Positions 20,833-31,682 of a DNA stretch of 64,000 nt are shown one piece after another (positions within the stretch are counted from its first letter, which is position 1; each line of letters opens with the position of its first letter). The notes below the pieces were generated by a model. The model saw nothing but the letters and a program-made list of their open reading frames with translations. It ran no database searches and was not told the DNA's origin. This DNA is from Alentia gelatinosa (Eukaryota; Annelida; Polychaeta; Phyllodocida; Polynoidae): assembly GCA_950022655.1 (NCBI GenBank), contig OX465584.1, positions 48,280,723 to 48,344,722 of the forward strand, written 5' to 3'. The position numbers were made by a program, and so were the translations under genes.

Positions 20833-23800
20833 TCAGCGATGAACAATTGTATTTGCCAAGGCGATGGCTTTTGCCCTGAATTCGTCCCGCTCGGAATCGG
20901 TCATTCTATTCATCTGTCCAATTAACATGTGTAAGAAGCCGAACTGGACGGCGACCTCGCAGTGGGTGTATGCCTGTAAACGGAAAAAAGTTGAGAGATT
21001 AGTTCATGATGTTTAGGTCTATATTTTTTGGGCAATGGTATTTAAGCACCTTAAAAAAAAACGCCAAAAGAAGTATTCAAACTTACATGAACCGCCTGGT
21101 TGATGTACAGAGGGAACGTTGCATGGTCGATGACTTGTCCGTATTCGACCTGTATAGCCAAATAGAATTGAGTTAGTATACTATACCATTGTTTGGCCTA
21201 TACTTACTTGATATTTTGTTACAGATGTCATGCAACTTAGGTAGTTGATTAACATGTCCGATTTGTTGCTTGTGTTTCTAGTTTCTAGTTTATAAGATGT
21301 TCATTTAAATTTTACTAGTCACTCTCTAACGTGATCCAACCTAAAGGCATTTACCAAATCATATCACACACCATTTTTATTCTATATCAGTAATCAATTA
21401 TTCCATCGCCGCATCGCCGCATCGCCGCATCGCCGCATTGCCCTATCGCTACTGACCTATGTTGCCACATTGCTGGTAACCAACAGTGTGGGGTTTACTG
21501 AAAACCAAAATTTATATTCACCCTAGCCTGTTGTTGTTCGGCGTTTTCTTCCGGCTCATCGGGCTCGGGTGCCGTTGACTGCTGGGGGGGAACGTCGTCT
21601 TCGACAGGGGGGCCCTCCGCAGCCACGTCGGTTCCTTGATCGCACTGGAAGGTTTATTATTTACACGGTTAGAATCTACATGTGGAGTGGCTTCCATTCT
21701 TTGAAATTAATTAAAATTTTGGGGAAATGATTTGGAAGAGTTTTCTTTTATTGGTACAGCGAAACTCTCAAGTTATTTTATGTTATGTTATCTTTATGTT
21801 AGCTTTAAGTAGATTAAGATTGTGTTTTCAACAAAAACACATAACAATTTTGCAGAATTTTAAGTACTTTGTTAAACTATCTTAGATCAAAGCATTGCTT
21901 TGTTTTCAATTATTTGTTACATTCTCCAACCTTGTGTAACCTGTAACGATTTCGATATGCTAAGTAATATAGTACTTACCACCACCGTTGATGGCCCTGG
22001 CGGCAACTCCACTTCCCGTGGACGTGGACCCATCATGTTCAACAGAACATCGGCAGCATCAACCTAGAAATAAATTTGTTACAGTGAATTAGACTAATAA
22101 CATTGTGTTGTTCCATCGTTTCATTGCCAATCTTGAGCAACAGAACAATGTAGCAAAACGTCATTCTACTAATTTTCATCATATCGGCTCCTTGTCTCCA
22201 TTAATGTAGCTTCCTGATAACATAGAATTAAACAAGTATCTATACTTAGATTAAAATTGCCGCTAATCTGTAATACTTTACGTACAGTTTTGCCAATTAA
22301 CGCATTTAATATGAGTAGTTGTTTAATTAAGATGCTCACTTCACTTATTGTGGGTGGCCTGGTTCGTTCGCCGCAGGCGCTTCCCTCTGGGGTCTCCTAC
22401 ATAGTTAAAGGATTCATACAAATAATTTTACGGGTGGTTATAGCTTTTCAACTGATGATTTTATAAAAACAGTTCTCTATCATCCAGGGATGCAAGTTTG
22501 CCGACAATTGACAGAAATCACAAATTAACAAAGCTAACCAACGGCGTATATACCTCCAGTCAGTATTTTGGCGACAGTTAAAGACGCCAAGGGCCGTTGA
22601 CACTGCCGTCAGAGTTCCGTTAAGTGCCAAAATTTACTTTGTCCCCCCCACCCCCCCCCCCCCCCCCCAAAGTACGCCCGAGTATTTTTTGTGTTTGGTT
22701 TCCGACTTTTTCATCAGTTTCGACTTTCATCCCTGATGATCACATTTAAGCCATCTTGAGATGGATAATGTTCGGTTATCGTTTAATGGGTAGATTTTTT
22801 TTTGCTGTGTCGCCGATATCAATTTTTATACAGATCAATTCGGTGCTTATTTGGAGAATAACTCACATTGTCACGCTGTTCCCTGGATCCAGGTGACTTC
22901 TTTGCCGGGACCGGCTCCTCATCTGAAGACTACAGATAATAAGAAATAACATTTGATCAATGTAAAGTTAATACAACTCAGTATGGCCAAATTTAGCAAA
23001 ACACCTCTAATCTATCAATTCAATGTAATCGTTGCTTTCAAGTTGTCGGCTACTAACTCATTGTTATTGATTATCATCTCATTTATTCTTATTCCATCGC
23101 CGCATCGGCCCTATTTTTAAATAGTGTATATTTTCAATCAGTGGACTAAAAAGGTTTATATTGTAGTGTACTAAAAACAAATCTTCCAAATTCATATCAA
23201 AACAACTGTAGCAAATAAGTTCATTTACCTGAAAAAAGACATTATCGGCTAACATGTACAAAACCACATTAAATTTTTTAACAAGCAAGTTATAGTTTAA
23301 CATACCTCGTCGTCCACGGCCAGAACTTTCGAACGCCTCTTGGTGCACGACCTGGTCGGCCTCTGCATGCCCGAAGTGGTGGCCTGCTGATCCTCTGACT
23401 GTAAACCACAAATATGATAAGATGTTTGACCAAGTTATTGAATCATCGCTAGATATTTAATTACATTGGCTTAATGTGTTTTATTCTATTGATTTCCCAC
23501 GTATAGTAATGACATTTTCTGATACCAGACTATGCATTATAAATACTTAGAGATTACTGTATGGCTTTATTAACATAATTAAGATGTTACATATTATTAC
23601 CGAGAGTTTGTTTACAGACACTGATAAGACTATTTGTATTGATTTGCCATGATTTAAGTACCTCGCTATCTTTACCCTTGCTGAAGGGTTCCAGGAATTT
23701 ACATCGTTCCAGGATCTGTCGATGCCTTGGAGTTGTCGCCCCCTCTTTTAAAATCCTCTGGTAGGAGGTCCTCAGCGACTTCATTCGCCGTTTAAGATCA

Positions 23801-24393
23801 AACACTGAATATTGATTGAAAGATTAAAAATCAGTTACCTTACACAATCTATTCATGGTTTAATGTTAGCGTTTATCTGTATTTAGAAAATAAATTGGAA
23901 ATTATTCAAGATTCAATTGTTCAAAATGCAATATTCATCATTTTCTTTCTTAGTTCATATTATATGGCATACTTAGGTGGCCAATCCATCAAGGCCCACC
24001 GATCGCCACGTGGTCGCCACGTGGTCGCCACGTGGTCGCCACGTGGTCGCCACGTGGTCGCCACGTGTTATATGGCGCCAATTGTAGGCCCAAAAACAGT
24101 GCTCCCGAAATTATAATGTTGATAGATCTGCAAATAAACCAGCCAATACCGTTAACCCAAACCATCGGCAGACAGTAGGCCCATCGCTCTATCGTCTGAT
24201 AACCTTCAGCACCGGTATATTTTGGTGTATTTTACTCACCAGACATGTCGACAATTCCCCCAATTTCTTCGAGGGCAGCCTCTCTGGCGCGCATTACCCT
24301 GTGCATCGGGTGGGTCTCATCGTACAGAACGCTATTCTCCTCCCAGTAGAGGCAGAGGGTGCGCTCGACTTCGACGGCTTTCGTGCGGCCCAT
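20833..24393 (-). CDS. MADF-BESS DNA-binding protein of the Harbinger element (287 aa)
   Basis: Eight minus-strand exons join in phase: 24393-24240, 23804-23662, 23398-23306, 22929-22867, 22063-21980, 21644-21522, 21149-21087 and 20973-20833. The ATG is at 24393-24391 and the stop at 20835-20833. Residues about 8-75 form a MADF domain: LYWEENSVLYDETHPMHR, then a VFDLKRRMKSLRTSYQRIL block across the first intron. A basic stretch (TRSCTKRRSK) may be a nuclear signal. A Pro/Glu/Gln-rich linker follows. The C-terminus has a BESS-like motif (FGFLHMLIGQMNRMT, about residue 252), a protein-interaction element in insect MADF proteins such as Adf-1. AATAAA on the minus strand at 20801-20796 lies 32 nt past the stop. 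It is probably the DNA-binding partner of the transposase; that role is inferred. Confidence 0.85.
24004..24069. repeat. Six 11-bp repeats, each with a CACGTG E-box
   Basis: The unit CGCCACGTGGT is repeated six times without spacing (the last is CGCCACGTGTT). Each holds the palindrome CACGTG, the consensus site of bHLH-zip factors such as MYC, MAX and USF. The array lies in intron 1 of the MADF-BESS gene, about 170 bp downstream of its first coding exon, where an enhancer is possible. Regulatory function is not shown. Confidence 0.9.
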
Positions 24394-25371
24394 CGTCAGC
24401 TTGTCTGTCGCTCTGTGGTGGCACGTGGCAAGTTCTTTGTCTCTATCTTTGCTGCGTTACCGGTGTTATCTTATCAGTTTATCTAATTATTATTTTTATA
24501 AATCAGTTCGGTAAGTCGAAGGTATAGTTAGATAAAAACTATTTTGATGAATCTATCCGTATCCTCTTGTGGTTATTAATTAATGTCCCAGATTAATTAA
24601 CACTGTAAATGTTGACGACTTCCGCATTCACTGCGGAGTTCAGTACTTATGGTGCTGCCATCTGGTGGTTAAAATTGGCAATGAAACACTGTCATAGTTT
24701 GATTCAGAAATATACCGTTTCCTTGCTTAGCGCCAACGGCGAGTGTAGACCAAATGTTGTACACATAAGTTGATATGTGAGATTGACTTTTAAATATTCG
24801 AACACCGACAAAATGTTTATGTCAGGTGTAATATCTGGGTGTGCTGAGGTATTCTAATTTCATTTAAGGCATTATAATGTATAGATTGGATTATATTTGT
24901 ATGGGAAATGTTATCTGTGCCGTGGGTGGGAATTGCATGTTAATATGAACTTCATGTTCATGGCGATAGAGCAATTTCTTTGTCACTCATATCTAGCGAT
25001 AACTTTTCTTTTACAAAGAATACACGTTATTTAGGCAATTTCATTAACAACTATCCAGTAATTTTTTTCCATTATCATAGCTTACATAGTAATACTTTAT
25101 TATACCGTCTATCATACTGGAATTGTATGTTAATAATAATAGCATGTTCATGGCAATAGAGCAATTTGTTTGTCGCTGATATCTAGCGATAACATTTCCT
25201 GAATGAAATAAACATGTTATTTCAGCAATTTCATGAACAAGAATCTATTGATTTTTTAAGGAATTTTCATAGCTGACATATTAATACATTATTATACTGT
25301 CTGTCCTACTGGAATTTCTACTATTTTTATGATTGAAAAAGGTACAGGAAATAAAGTCTCACAAGATCATT
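24394..25371. other. Intergenic part of the Harbinger element with a 190-bp duplication
   Basis: This spacer separates the start of the MADF-BESS gene from the end of the second MADF gene. Two diverged tandem copies with a 190-bp offset (from about 24928 and about 25118) share GGAATTG.ATGTTAATA, CATGTTCATGGC.ATAGAGC and ATATCTAGCGATAAC. No coding frame is recognised. The promoter of the MADF-BESS gene should lie in its left part. Confidence 0.6.
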
Positions 25372-25465
25372 TTTATTTCAATTTCAAATACTTTAATGTA
25401 AGAAAAAAATGTCAAACATATTTAACCACAGAAAATACCCTCGGTCAGTTTGGCACAAAGACAGG

Positions 25466-27831
25466 TTACAATTGCCACTTATTTTCTAAGGCATCCAAGG
25501 CATTAGACAGGACCTCTCCTCCTAGATATCGACAAAAGTTGTTCCTGACATGGGGCAGCATGCCGTCCATGATATCAGCGATGGCATCACACTGTTTTCT
25601 GTGGAAGGATCTTAGGTGATCGTCCTTAGTGGCAATGTGAGCCATCACAGTAGTGATGTCACCCATTCGATCGTTCATGAAGACATTCCGCTGCTCCATA
25701 GCACAAACAGTTCTCTCCTCGCGTTCTGTAGACTTTTTCCTGACTTGCTTCGGTTTTTTGGATGGAGGTGGAGTGATGTCATCGTCTTCTCTAATGTGTT
25801 CAGGAAGTTCAACCCCGAAATCCTCGACGATGTCGATCATTTCTTCCTGGACCGTCGGCTCAGATCTAACCACTGTTGCAGGCTTCTCAGCAACTTTTGC
25901 CTTGGTTGTTGATCCTGTTACGAAGTCTCGCATATCCTTTGTTTTCGGGACACGCGGTGAGCGACGCACCTCTGTCGATGCGGCAATTCGCTCGACCGTT
26001 GGTGTTTTTGGTGGACTGGTCAGGGATGTCGGGAAGGTCTTTGTTGTTTTTTTTGGTGTTCGTGGAGCGTCACTGGTTGCACTCTCCGTAGTTTGTAGAG
26101 TGGGCACCACAGTCTGATAAAAGATGAAGGTAAAAAAGATAATGTATTATGTAATTTTTGACGATATACAATTATCAACATATCACACAAAACACTACAA
26201 GGCTAGCCTATCCTTCTACCAAGGTTTTCCTTATGCTAGAGCTGATTCTGTTGAAATTTTAAACTATATCTATATCGATGTTTATTGATTATAAGTGATG
26301 TGTTGTAATATGTGCACCTGGTAGAATATATGAAACCTTATATATAACATGGTGGGTTTTTTTTTGGTTTTTTATTTTTTAAATCAAGTTATATTTCTTA
26401 ACGTACTTATTTTTTCATTTTGAAATGATTATAATGTGTTGAAATTAACAATACAAAACTATTAATATGATATACATAATTCATTGCGAACAGGTATAGA
26501 ACTAATGATAATCTAATGAGAACAATATATATTAATGTTTATATTATTACTTACCGACTTTGCCGACTTGTAGTTAGATGTTGAAGATGTGTGCTTTATG
26601 TGTTGGTTCAAGAACGACCCTAACCGCAGGATTTCGTTTTGCCGAAAGGTAAATCTTGAGGCAGCTGCCCCAGAGGCCAGTTTTGTACTCCTCAACTTGG
26701 AGTAAGCCGTTCGCAACGTATTCATCATCGTCTTTAGGCGTTCAACTGTTTGAATTAAGAAAAAGAATAACATGTAATATAAGTTGAAGACATTCAATGT
26801 ATAATACTTTGTTCTCTAGCAATGCAACAAGTAATTGTTATACTTAATGTATTTCTCTGTCCAACCAATACAAATTTTCCTAGAAAAACATGTTAAAACT
26901 ATTATTAGAAAAAATGTTAATGCTAGGACGACTATTAGTACAAGCACTCTTATCCTCAACTGGATTAACAAAGTGATTTCAGGGTGTCGGTGTAGTGTAC
27001 ACAGTAGCATTGTGGCGCGAAAAAATTGCCGCCATCTTGGCGCTTACTCTGTTTGCTCAAGAACAAGCATGTGCGCGGCGGTATACATCATTTTATATAA
27101 ATATAGCAACTGATCGTATTTATTGAAATTCACATAATGATTTAACTTATAAAAAGGACACATACAAAAAAGCAGACTGTAAATGATTTATAGTGATATT
27201 TCTAGGCAAACTTACCAGTCAATCCCAGCTCTGCAGCAATGGCATCAAGCGACGACCGTCTAGCATTAACATCTCGGTGCTTGGGGTCGGTCATGTCATA
27301 TAGATTCGCATGTGCTTCCCACAGACGACACATTTCTGCTTGCAATTTGCGGTCGTCCATTTCTCCAACGCTTTTCTCTGTAATTGTTGGTACCACGGTA
27401 TCACTTTTCTCCAGGGTCTGGGATGATTCGTCAGTAGGTTTATTCCCGGAAATTTCATCTGGAAGTTCATCAACATCGGGCAAATCGGCAACTTCCACGT
27501 CCACATTATCGTTTTCTGGTAGGTTTGGTAGTGGATTAAGGGCAGCGGCCTCCTGGTTTTCGGTTAGTTTCACATCACGGACCACCGATAACGTCCCATC
27601 ATCCGCTGCCGTCAACTCAAGGCAACGGATCAAACCTGGTCTCTCTACAACTCCAACGATGTCCTCCGCGGAATTTCCTGGAAGTTTTTCAGCCTCTTCT
27701 GAATCACCTATACTCATCAATAGTTCAGCTGCATTCTGTACGGTTTCATCAGTAGCAATAGTTTCCTTTACTTTTGCGGCTCGCCTCCCACCCCTCCTTG
27801 AACCACGTGTAGATCCTTTTTTTCCTGGCAT
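25466..27831 (-). CDS. Second MADF-domain protein of the Harbinger element (484 aa)
   Basis: Three minus-strand exons, 27831-27216, 26745-26555 and 26113-25466, join in phase. The ATG is at 27831-27829. The N-terminus is basic (KKGSTRGSRRGGRRAAK), followed by an acidic low-complexity region. Residues about 166-235 form a MADF domain: MCRLWEAHANLYDMTDPKHR, then VERLKTMMNTLRTAYSKLR after the first intron. The third exon is Pro/Thr/Lys-rich with a putative nuclear signal (SKKPKQVRKKS) and ends in a helical tail (DAIADIMDGMLPHVR). AATAAA on the minus strand at 25377-25372 lies about 90 nt past the stop. It differs clearly from the 287-residue MADF-BESS protein, so the element encodes two distinct MADF proteins. 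It may bind the ends or regulate the transposon; that is inferred. Confidence 0.85.
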
Positions 27832-28585
27832 GATTTGAAATTAACAGCTGATTTCGCGGAATGGTGAATGTGTTGTTCGGATGCAGGCAAGCGTGGAAGT
27901 GAGCGACCCGTGACCCGCGAGATGAGAAGTTAACTGATAAGGCCACCAGGTGACCTAGATAATAATAACGCACCAAATAGTTCTACTGCTTACGGCGAGG
28001 AAGCAAAGACATGCTTGAACCACATGTAAATAAATATTTAAATAAACATGTAAATAAAAACATGGAATGTTTTGTTTTGTTGTTTTTTTTTAAAGGGGAA
28101 AATGTTAAACAAGTAGCATAAACAAAGTGTATATAATAGGACAATAGCAAATTGCTATCATGGTGCATCACCATGTAAATTGGCATTATACTTTGAGACT
28201 ACATTCTAAATGCTATGTTGATACCAATAAATAATATCGTTATATTAAGCTATAAGACAAGACAAATTTTACTTATATGGGAATAGTAATGCTGGGCAAA
28301 AGATATATTTAATTAAATTATGTATAATAGACTGTGAGCTACGGCAGCGACAACTCCTGGGTAGCAACACATGTTATATACAAGATAATTTTTCACTTCA
28401 CTTTATTAAGCAATACAATAATAATAGTATTCAATACTATGGCGATGGAGCGATGTAGCGATGAAGCAAACATGTTGTAAAGTGTGTGCTATGTATATAG
28501 AAAATACACACTGCAACGCTCCGGTTTATTGTGCCGCAAAACAAGTTTCTGTAGGTTGATCTAGCGGTGCAGTGTGAAAAATACC
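27832..28585. other. Upstream region of the second MADF gene
   Basis: AT-rich sequence between the MADF start and the GC-rich right terminus. Short open frames (27983-28186 minus) lack recognisable domains. The promoter of the MADF gene is expected in the first few hundred bases, but I see no distinct core element. Confidence 0.45.
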
Positions 28586-29037
28586 GGCCGGCCTGGAGAC
28601 AAAAATCAAATCAATCAGTATTCCTACCCGGGCTATTAACAAAGCCTGGCAGGTTCAAATATGCAAATTAGTTTGGATCGGGCTCACTATAATTTGAGGC
28701 CTGGCGGCCAACCTCATTGGTGGAATAGGAACTTTGCTCTATCGTTGCCGGCAGGCGATGGGCGGCGAGCAACAGGGCAGCCGGCCCTGGCCGGCCGGCG
28801 GGTTATGGAGACGTTGAGCATGGCCAGGAGTTCACCCGGCGCCCGGCGGGGACAGCCGGGGAAAGCCGGGCGGACCCTGCCGAACCGGGTGTGCTATTCC
28901 ACCAAGCAGATTTCTCCCGGCGGGAGATGGTCCCAGCCGGGAAATGCCGCCGGCCTCGCCCGGACACCAACAGGCGACCACAAGGTGCCCGCAAGGTGCC
29001 CGGCCGGGGGAAACCCATTCTTGGTGGAATAGGCCTC
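28586..29037. repeat. Right terminus and subterminal TATTCCACCAA repeats
   Basis: The GC-rich right end carries the TIR core three times: minus orientation at 28717-28727, plus at 28895-28905, and minus in the TIR itself at 29021-29031. CCGGCCGG and CCGGCGGG tracts resemble the left end. Three copies per end mirror the left terminus. Confidence 0.8.
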
Positions 29038-29040
29038 TTA

Positions 29041-30215
29041 TTCAGCAAGTTGTATCTTTGGCCATCTATGATGAAGATGTCCCTGATGATGAGATGACTG
29101 TCTACTTTGAGCTAGGCCTTAGGGATATGTCCTATGACATGGTCTGTAAGGTCACCATTCCCAACTCCATGGAACTATTGTAGGTTCGGTTGTGGAGGGA
29201 ATTTCCCAAGCCATGAGGTAGGGTCCCTGATGATTGTAACGCCTGCACCACTTTTGAGCTTGAAGGTTGCAGGTTGTTTATTGACATCTCGGTCAACTGT
29301 CCAGAAGTTGCCTGTTGGTCAAACTTCTCCAAGAAAGGAGACATCTACTGTGTCTTTGTTGTTGACTTTGTTTGTGGAACTTTTGGAATGGCACACTTTT
29401 GCAAAGTGTCCTGTTTTTTGGCATGCAGAACATTTTGAATTTTGGCAGGTCAGTCTCTCCTTGAGTGTGAAGGCAAACTGCCACACCAGTGACAGGTCTT
29501 GTTGCTGTTGCTGGAATTTTGTGGAGTGTGACTATGCTGAGTGTCCTTGCTTCTGGCTCCCATTTGTTTCTCATGCTTGGGCCGGCCTTGCATGTATTGG
29601 ACTGTAGGTTCTGGTTTCACCAAAATTTGTGGTTTATGGCTTCATGAGAGTTTGCTGGCACATAAACTTTTGATGCATCGGTTGAGGGCGGGGACTGGAC
29701 ATTCTTTCAGTAGGTAATCATGTGTTTTTTCATCTGTGGTCCCTATAACCAACTGGTCTCCGATCAAGCTGTCTTTAAGTCCTTCAAACTCACATGATAC
29801 AGCTAGCTGCCTTAAGTATATCACAAACTCATCGACAGTATCTTCCCTTTGTACAGCCATGTTGCACTCAGTTGCTATGTTGAATTTATAACGTTCAAAC
29901 AGAACAAGACGTTGGGGATGAAGTCTACCTTTAACTCTTCAATAATCCTTACATGGTCCTTCTTGTTGGCTTTCATTAGCAGATGCAAGCCTTTTATGAT
30001 TTTCTGGCAATCAGTGCCCATAAGTGTGCAAAGTGTTGCAGCAACTAGGTGTTTCCCTTCTGGGTTTGCAGAGCCATCCTCCTTTAAGAGTTGCTTATAG
30101 AGCTGTGTCATAGTATAGTAATAGCCCCATCTACTCTTAAAGTCCTTCCAGTTTTCAACAACATTGCCTTAAACTATAAAAGGTGATGGTACTGGGAGGT
30201 GGTATGTAGCCATTT
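29041..30215 (-). pseudogene. Decayed Ty3/Gypsy-like gag and protease-side remnant
   Basis: Minus-strand frame pieces include a gag capsid-like segment (30111-29642 region, with DTVDEFVIYLRQLA and CEFEGLKDSLIGDQ), the pattern of gag in many Ty3/Gypsy elements. A CHWCGSLPSHS zinc-knuckle remnant follows near 29490, then a protease-side region broken by stops. Sequence resumes exactly at the Harbinger target duplication. With 15390-17346 on the same strand it forms gag on one side and pol on the other side of the insertion. It is inactive. Confidence 0.75.
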
Positions 30216-30825
30216 TCTTCCTGTATACTGATATTGATGTTTAAAGGTGAATTGACCTGTGCTTTTGTTGTTTTAAAAGAGTTGTGTAGCCTGAGTCCTT
30301 TTACCATTTTCCATATACTACTCTCACGAAATTTGGCCTTGGCTTACGTAGACATTACGGACATTTTGGCTTTTAGTGACACTATCAAAGTACATCTGCA
30401 CAGATTGCAGGGTCAACCTTCAATGTTCACCAGGTTCCAGGGTATAAATTGGTCAATAATGCTCCAAATCTGAGTTTTCAGGCCATGTGCTCCTCCAGTC
30501 CTTAGTTCTTAGTAATGTTGATATTTTCTTAAGATGAAAGAAAATTATTGACACCTAATTTGGGGCCCGCCTACCTTGTTTGTTTGTTTCTATTAGTTTT
30601 TTATTTTCTACTTAAAATAATCTGTTAGGCTAGGTCAAGCCTATTTGCCAGTCTTCAGTTCCGACTATTGTGGGCTTCAAGTGCTGTCCAGATTGTGGAC
30701 TTACAAGTGCTTGCAATTATAGTGATTGAGTACATCTGAGGAGAATTATATAGTTGACATGTAGATTGACTATGTTGATCTAAACAATTATTGAACACAT
30801 ATCTAACTTAATATGGTGGTCACAC
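30216..30825. other. No recognisable gene; possible retrotransposon leader
   Basis: This stretch lies upstream of the gag remnant on the minus strand and could include its leader or LTR. I could not find matching LTR termini. Open frames on both strands are short and unrecognised. Confidence 0.35.
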
Positions 30826-31010
30826 CGTGCTAGTTTTTATTATCCATCGTATACAAAGCCCCCATTGAAAAGGTATGGAGACTCAGTAAACCACGACCCA
30901 TTATATAAAACCTGTCAGATACCATAACTGTGGTATACGGATTCTAACCTGTGGTATACGGCCTCAAAACCATGGTATACGGGAAAAATAGTCCCTTTTG
31001 CTATAGAGCA
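30826..31010 (-). repeat. Dispersed repeat, inverted relative to 39553-39760
   Basis: On the minus strand this segment resembles the plus strand of 39553-39760. Shared blocks include GGGACT.TTTTT, ATGG.TTTGAGGC.GTAT, TTATG.TATCTGACAG.TTTTA, AATGGGT.GTGGTTT and CAATGGGG.CTTTGT. Three spaced CCGTATACCA blocks are seen here on the minus strand, diverged in the other copy. Confidence 0.7.
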
Positions 31011-31089
31011 AACAAGTAGTTTGTTATTGTTATACCCTTTAAAATGGCAATTACTGGGTTTAATTTATTCGAAAAGATGGATAATAAAT

Positions 31090-31228
31090 GCAACAAACGA
31101 TGATTTTGTGGACAGGCGGCTCTGTAAACCACTCGCGGTTGACCTTGTAATACACTCGCTAGCGCTCGTGTATTACTACGCGTCAACCTCTCGTGGTTTA
31201 CGGCTGCCTGTCCACAAAACCATCGATT
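31090..31228. repeat. Imperfect palindrome with arms of about 60 bp
   Basis: The left arm reads GATTTTGTGGACAGGC, then GTAAACCACTCGCGGTTGAC and AATACACTCG. The right arm is its imperfect reverse complement, ending GCCTGTCCACAAAACC. The centre is near the TCGCTAGCGCTCG stretch. The left flank (CGAAAAGATGGATAATAAATG) recurs in inverted orientation at about 41455-41510. It is probably a foldback element end or a hairpin remnant. Confidence 0.75.
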
Positions 31229-31310
31229 ATTGTCTATTTACACCAGAGATCAATATCGTGATTGTAGCACAACATTTAGAAATTATAAAAAGTTAGATTT
31301 CGCATTGTAA

Positions 31311-31679
31311 GGCCACTAAAAAAAACAAAATTGTTTCTCATCACCAAGCCACGAAAAATATGACGAGGGCGCTTTTTTTTCTTTTTTTTTCTCCATATCA
31401 AAGATGGCAGACATACAGTAAAACCCCACATAAGCGGACACCCTCCGATCCGGGCCAAAGTGGCTGCTTACGCGGGGTGTCTGCTTACGCTGGGTTTCCA
31501 GATTTTTACTGGCTATACATTTAATGCATCCCTGACATCAGAAGCTTTAATTTGATACTAAATACACATACCTTTCATAATTTATATCAAGATTCATCTA
31601 TTTAAAAAAAAAATCTTCTAAAATCGTTTTTTCTTATGCGCGCGGTGATGAGAAACAAGTTTGTTTTTTTTTAGTGGCC
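31311..31679. mobile_element. 369-bp Harbinger-type MITE, second copy, TAA target duplication
   Basis: This copy matches 9472-9861 along its whole length, with the GGCCACTAAAAAAAACAAAA terminus, the CCCCACATAAGCGGACACCC core and the GATGCGCGCGGTGATGAGAAAC-type end. TAA flanks both sides (31308-31310 and 31680-31682). Size differences come mostly from A and T homopolymer runs. Confidence 0.9.
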
Positions 31680-31682
31680 TAA

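Larger units (their letters stand above)
17902..29037. mobile_element. Complete 11.1-kb PIF/Harbinger DNA transposon with three genes
   Basis: Both ends carry GAGGCCTATTCCACCAA as a perfect 17-bp inverted repeat (17902-17918 and 29021-29037). Similarity goes a few bases further to ATGG. The element is flanked by TTA on both sides (17899-17901 and 29038-29040), the typical 3-bp PIF/Harbinger target duplication. Inside are a DDE transposase (+), a MADF-BESS gene (-) and a longer MADF gene (-). All have consistent splice phases and no internal stops, so the copy may be young. About 300-450 bp at each end is GC-rich with CCGGCCGG runs, while the interior is AT-rich. The length is well above the few kb usual for the superfamily. 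It is inserted in a decayed Gypsy-like element. Confidence 0.93.

Noticed and set aside
25616..27838. Plus-strand open frames of 154 and 199 codons
   Set aside because: They are antisense shadows of the MADF exons, which have consistent splice phases, a domain and a poly(A) signal on the minus strand.
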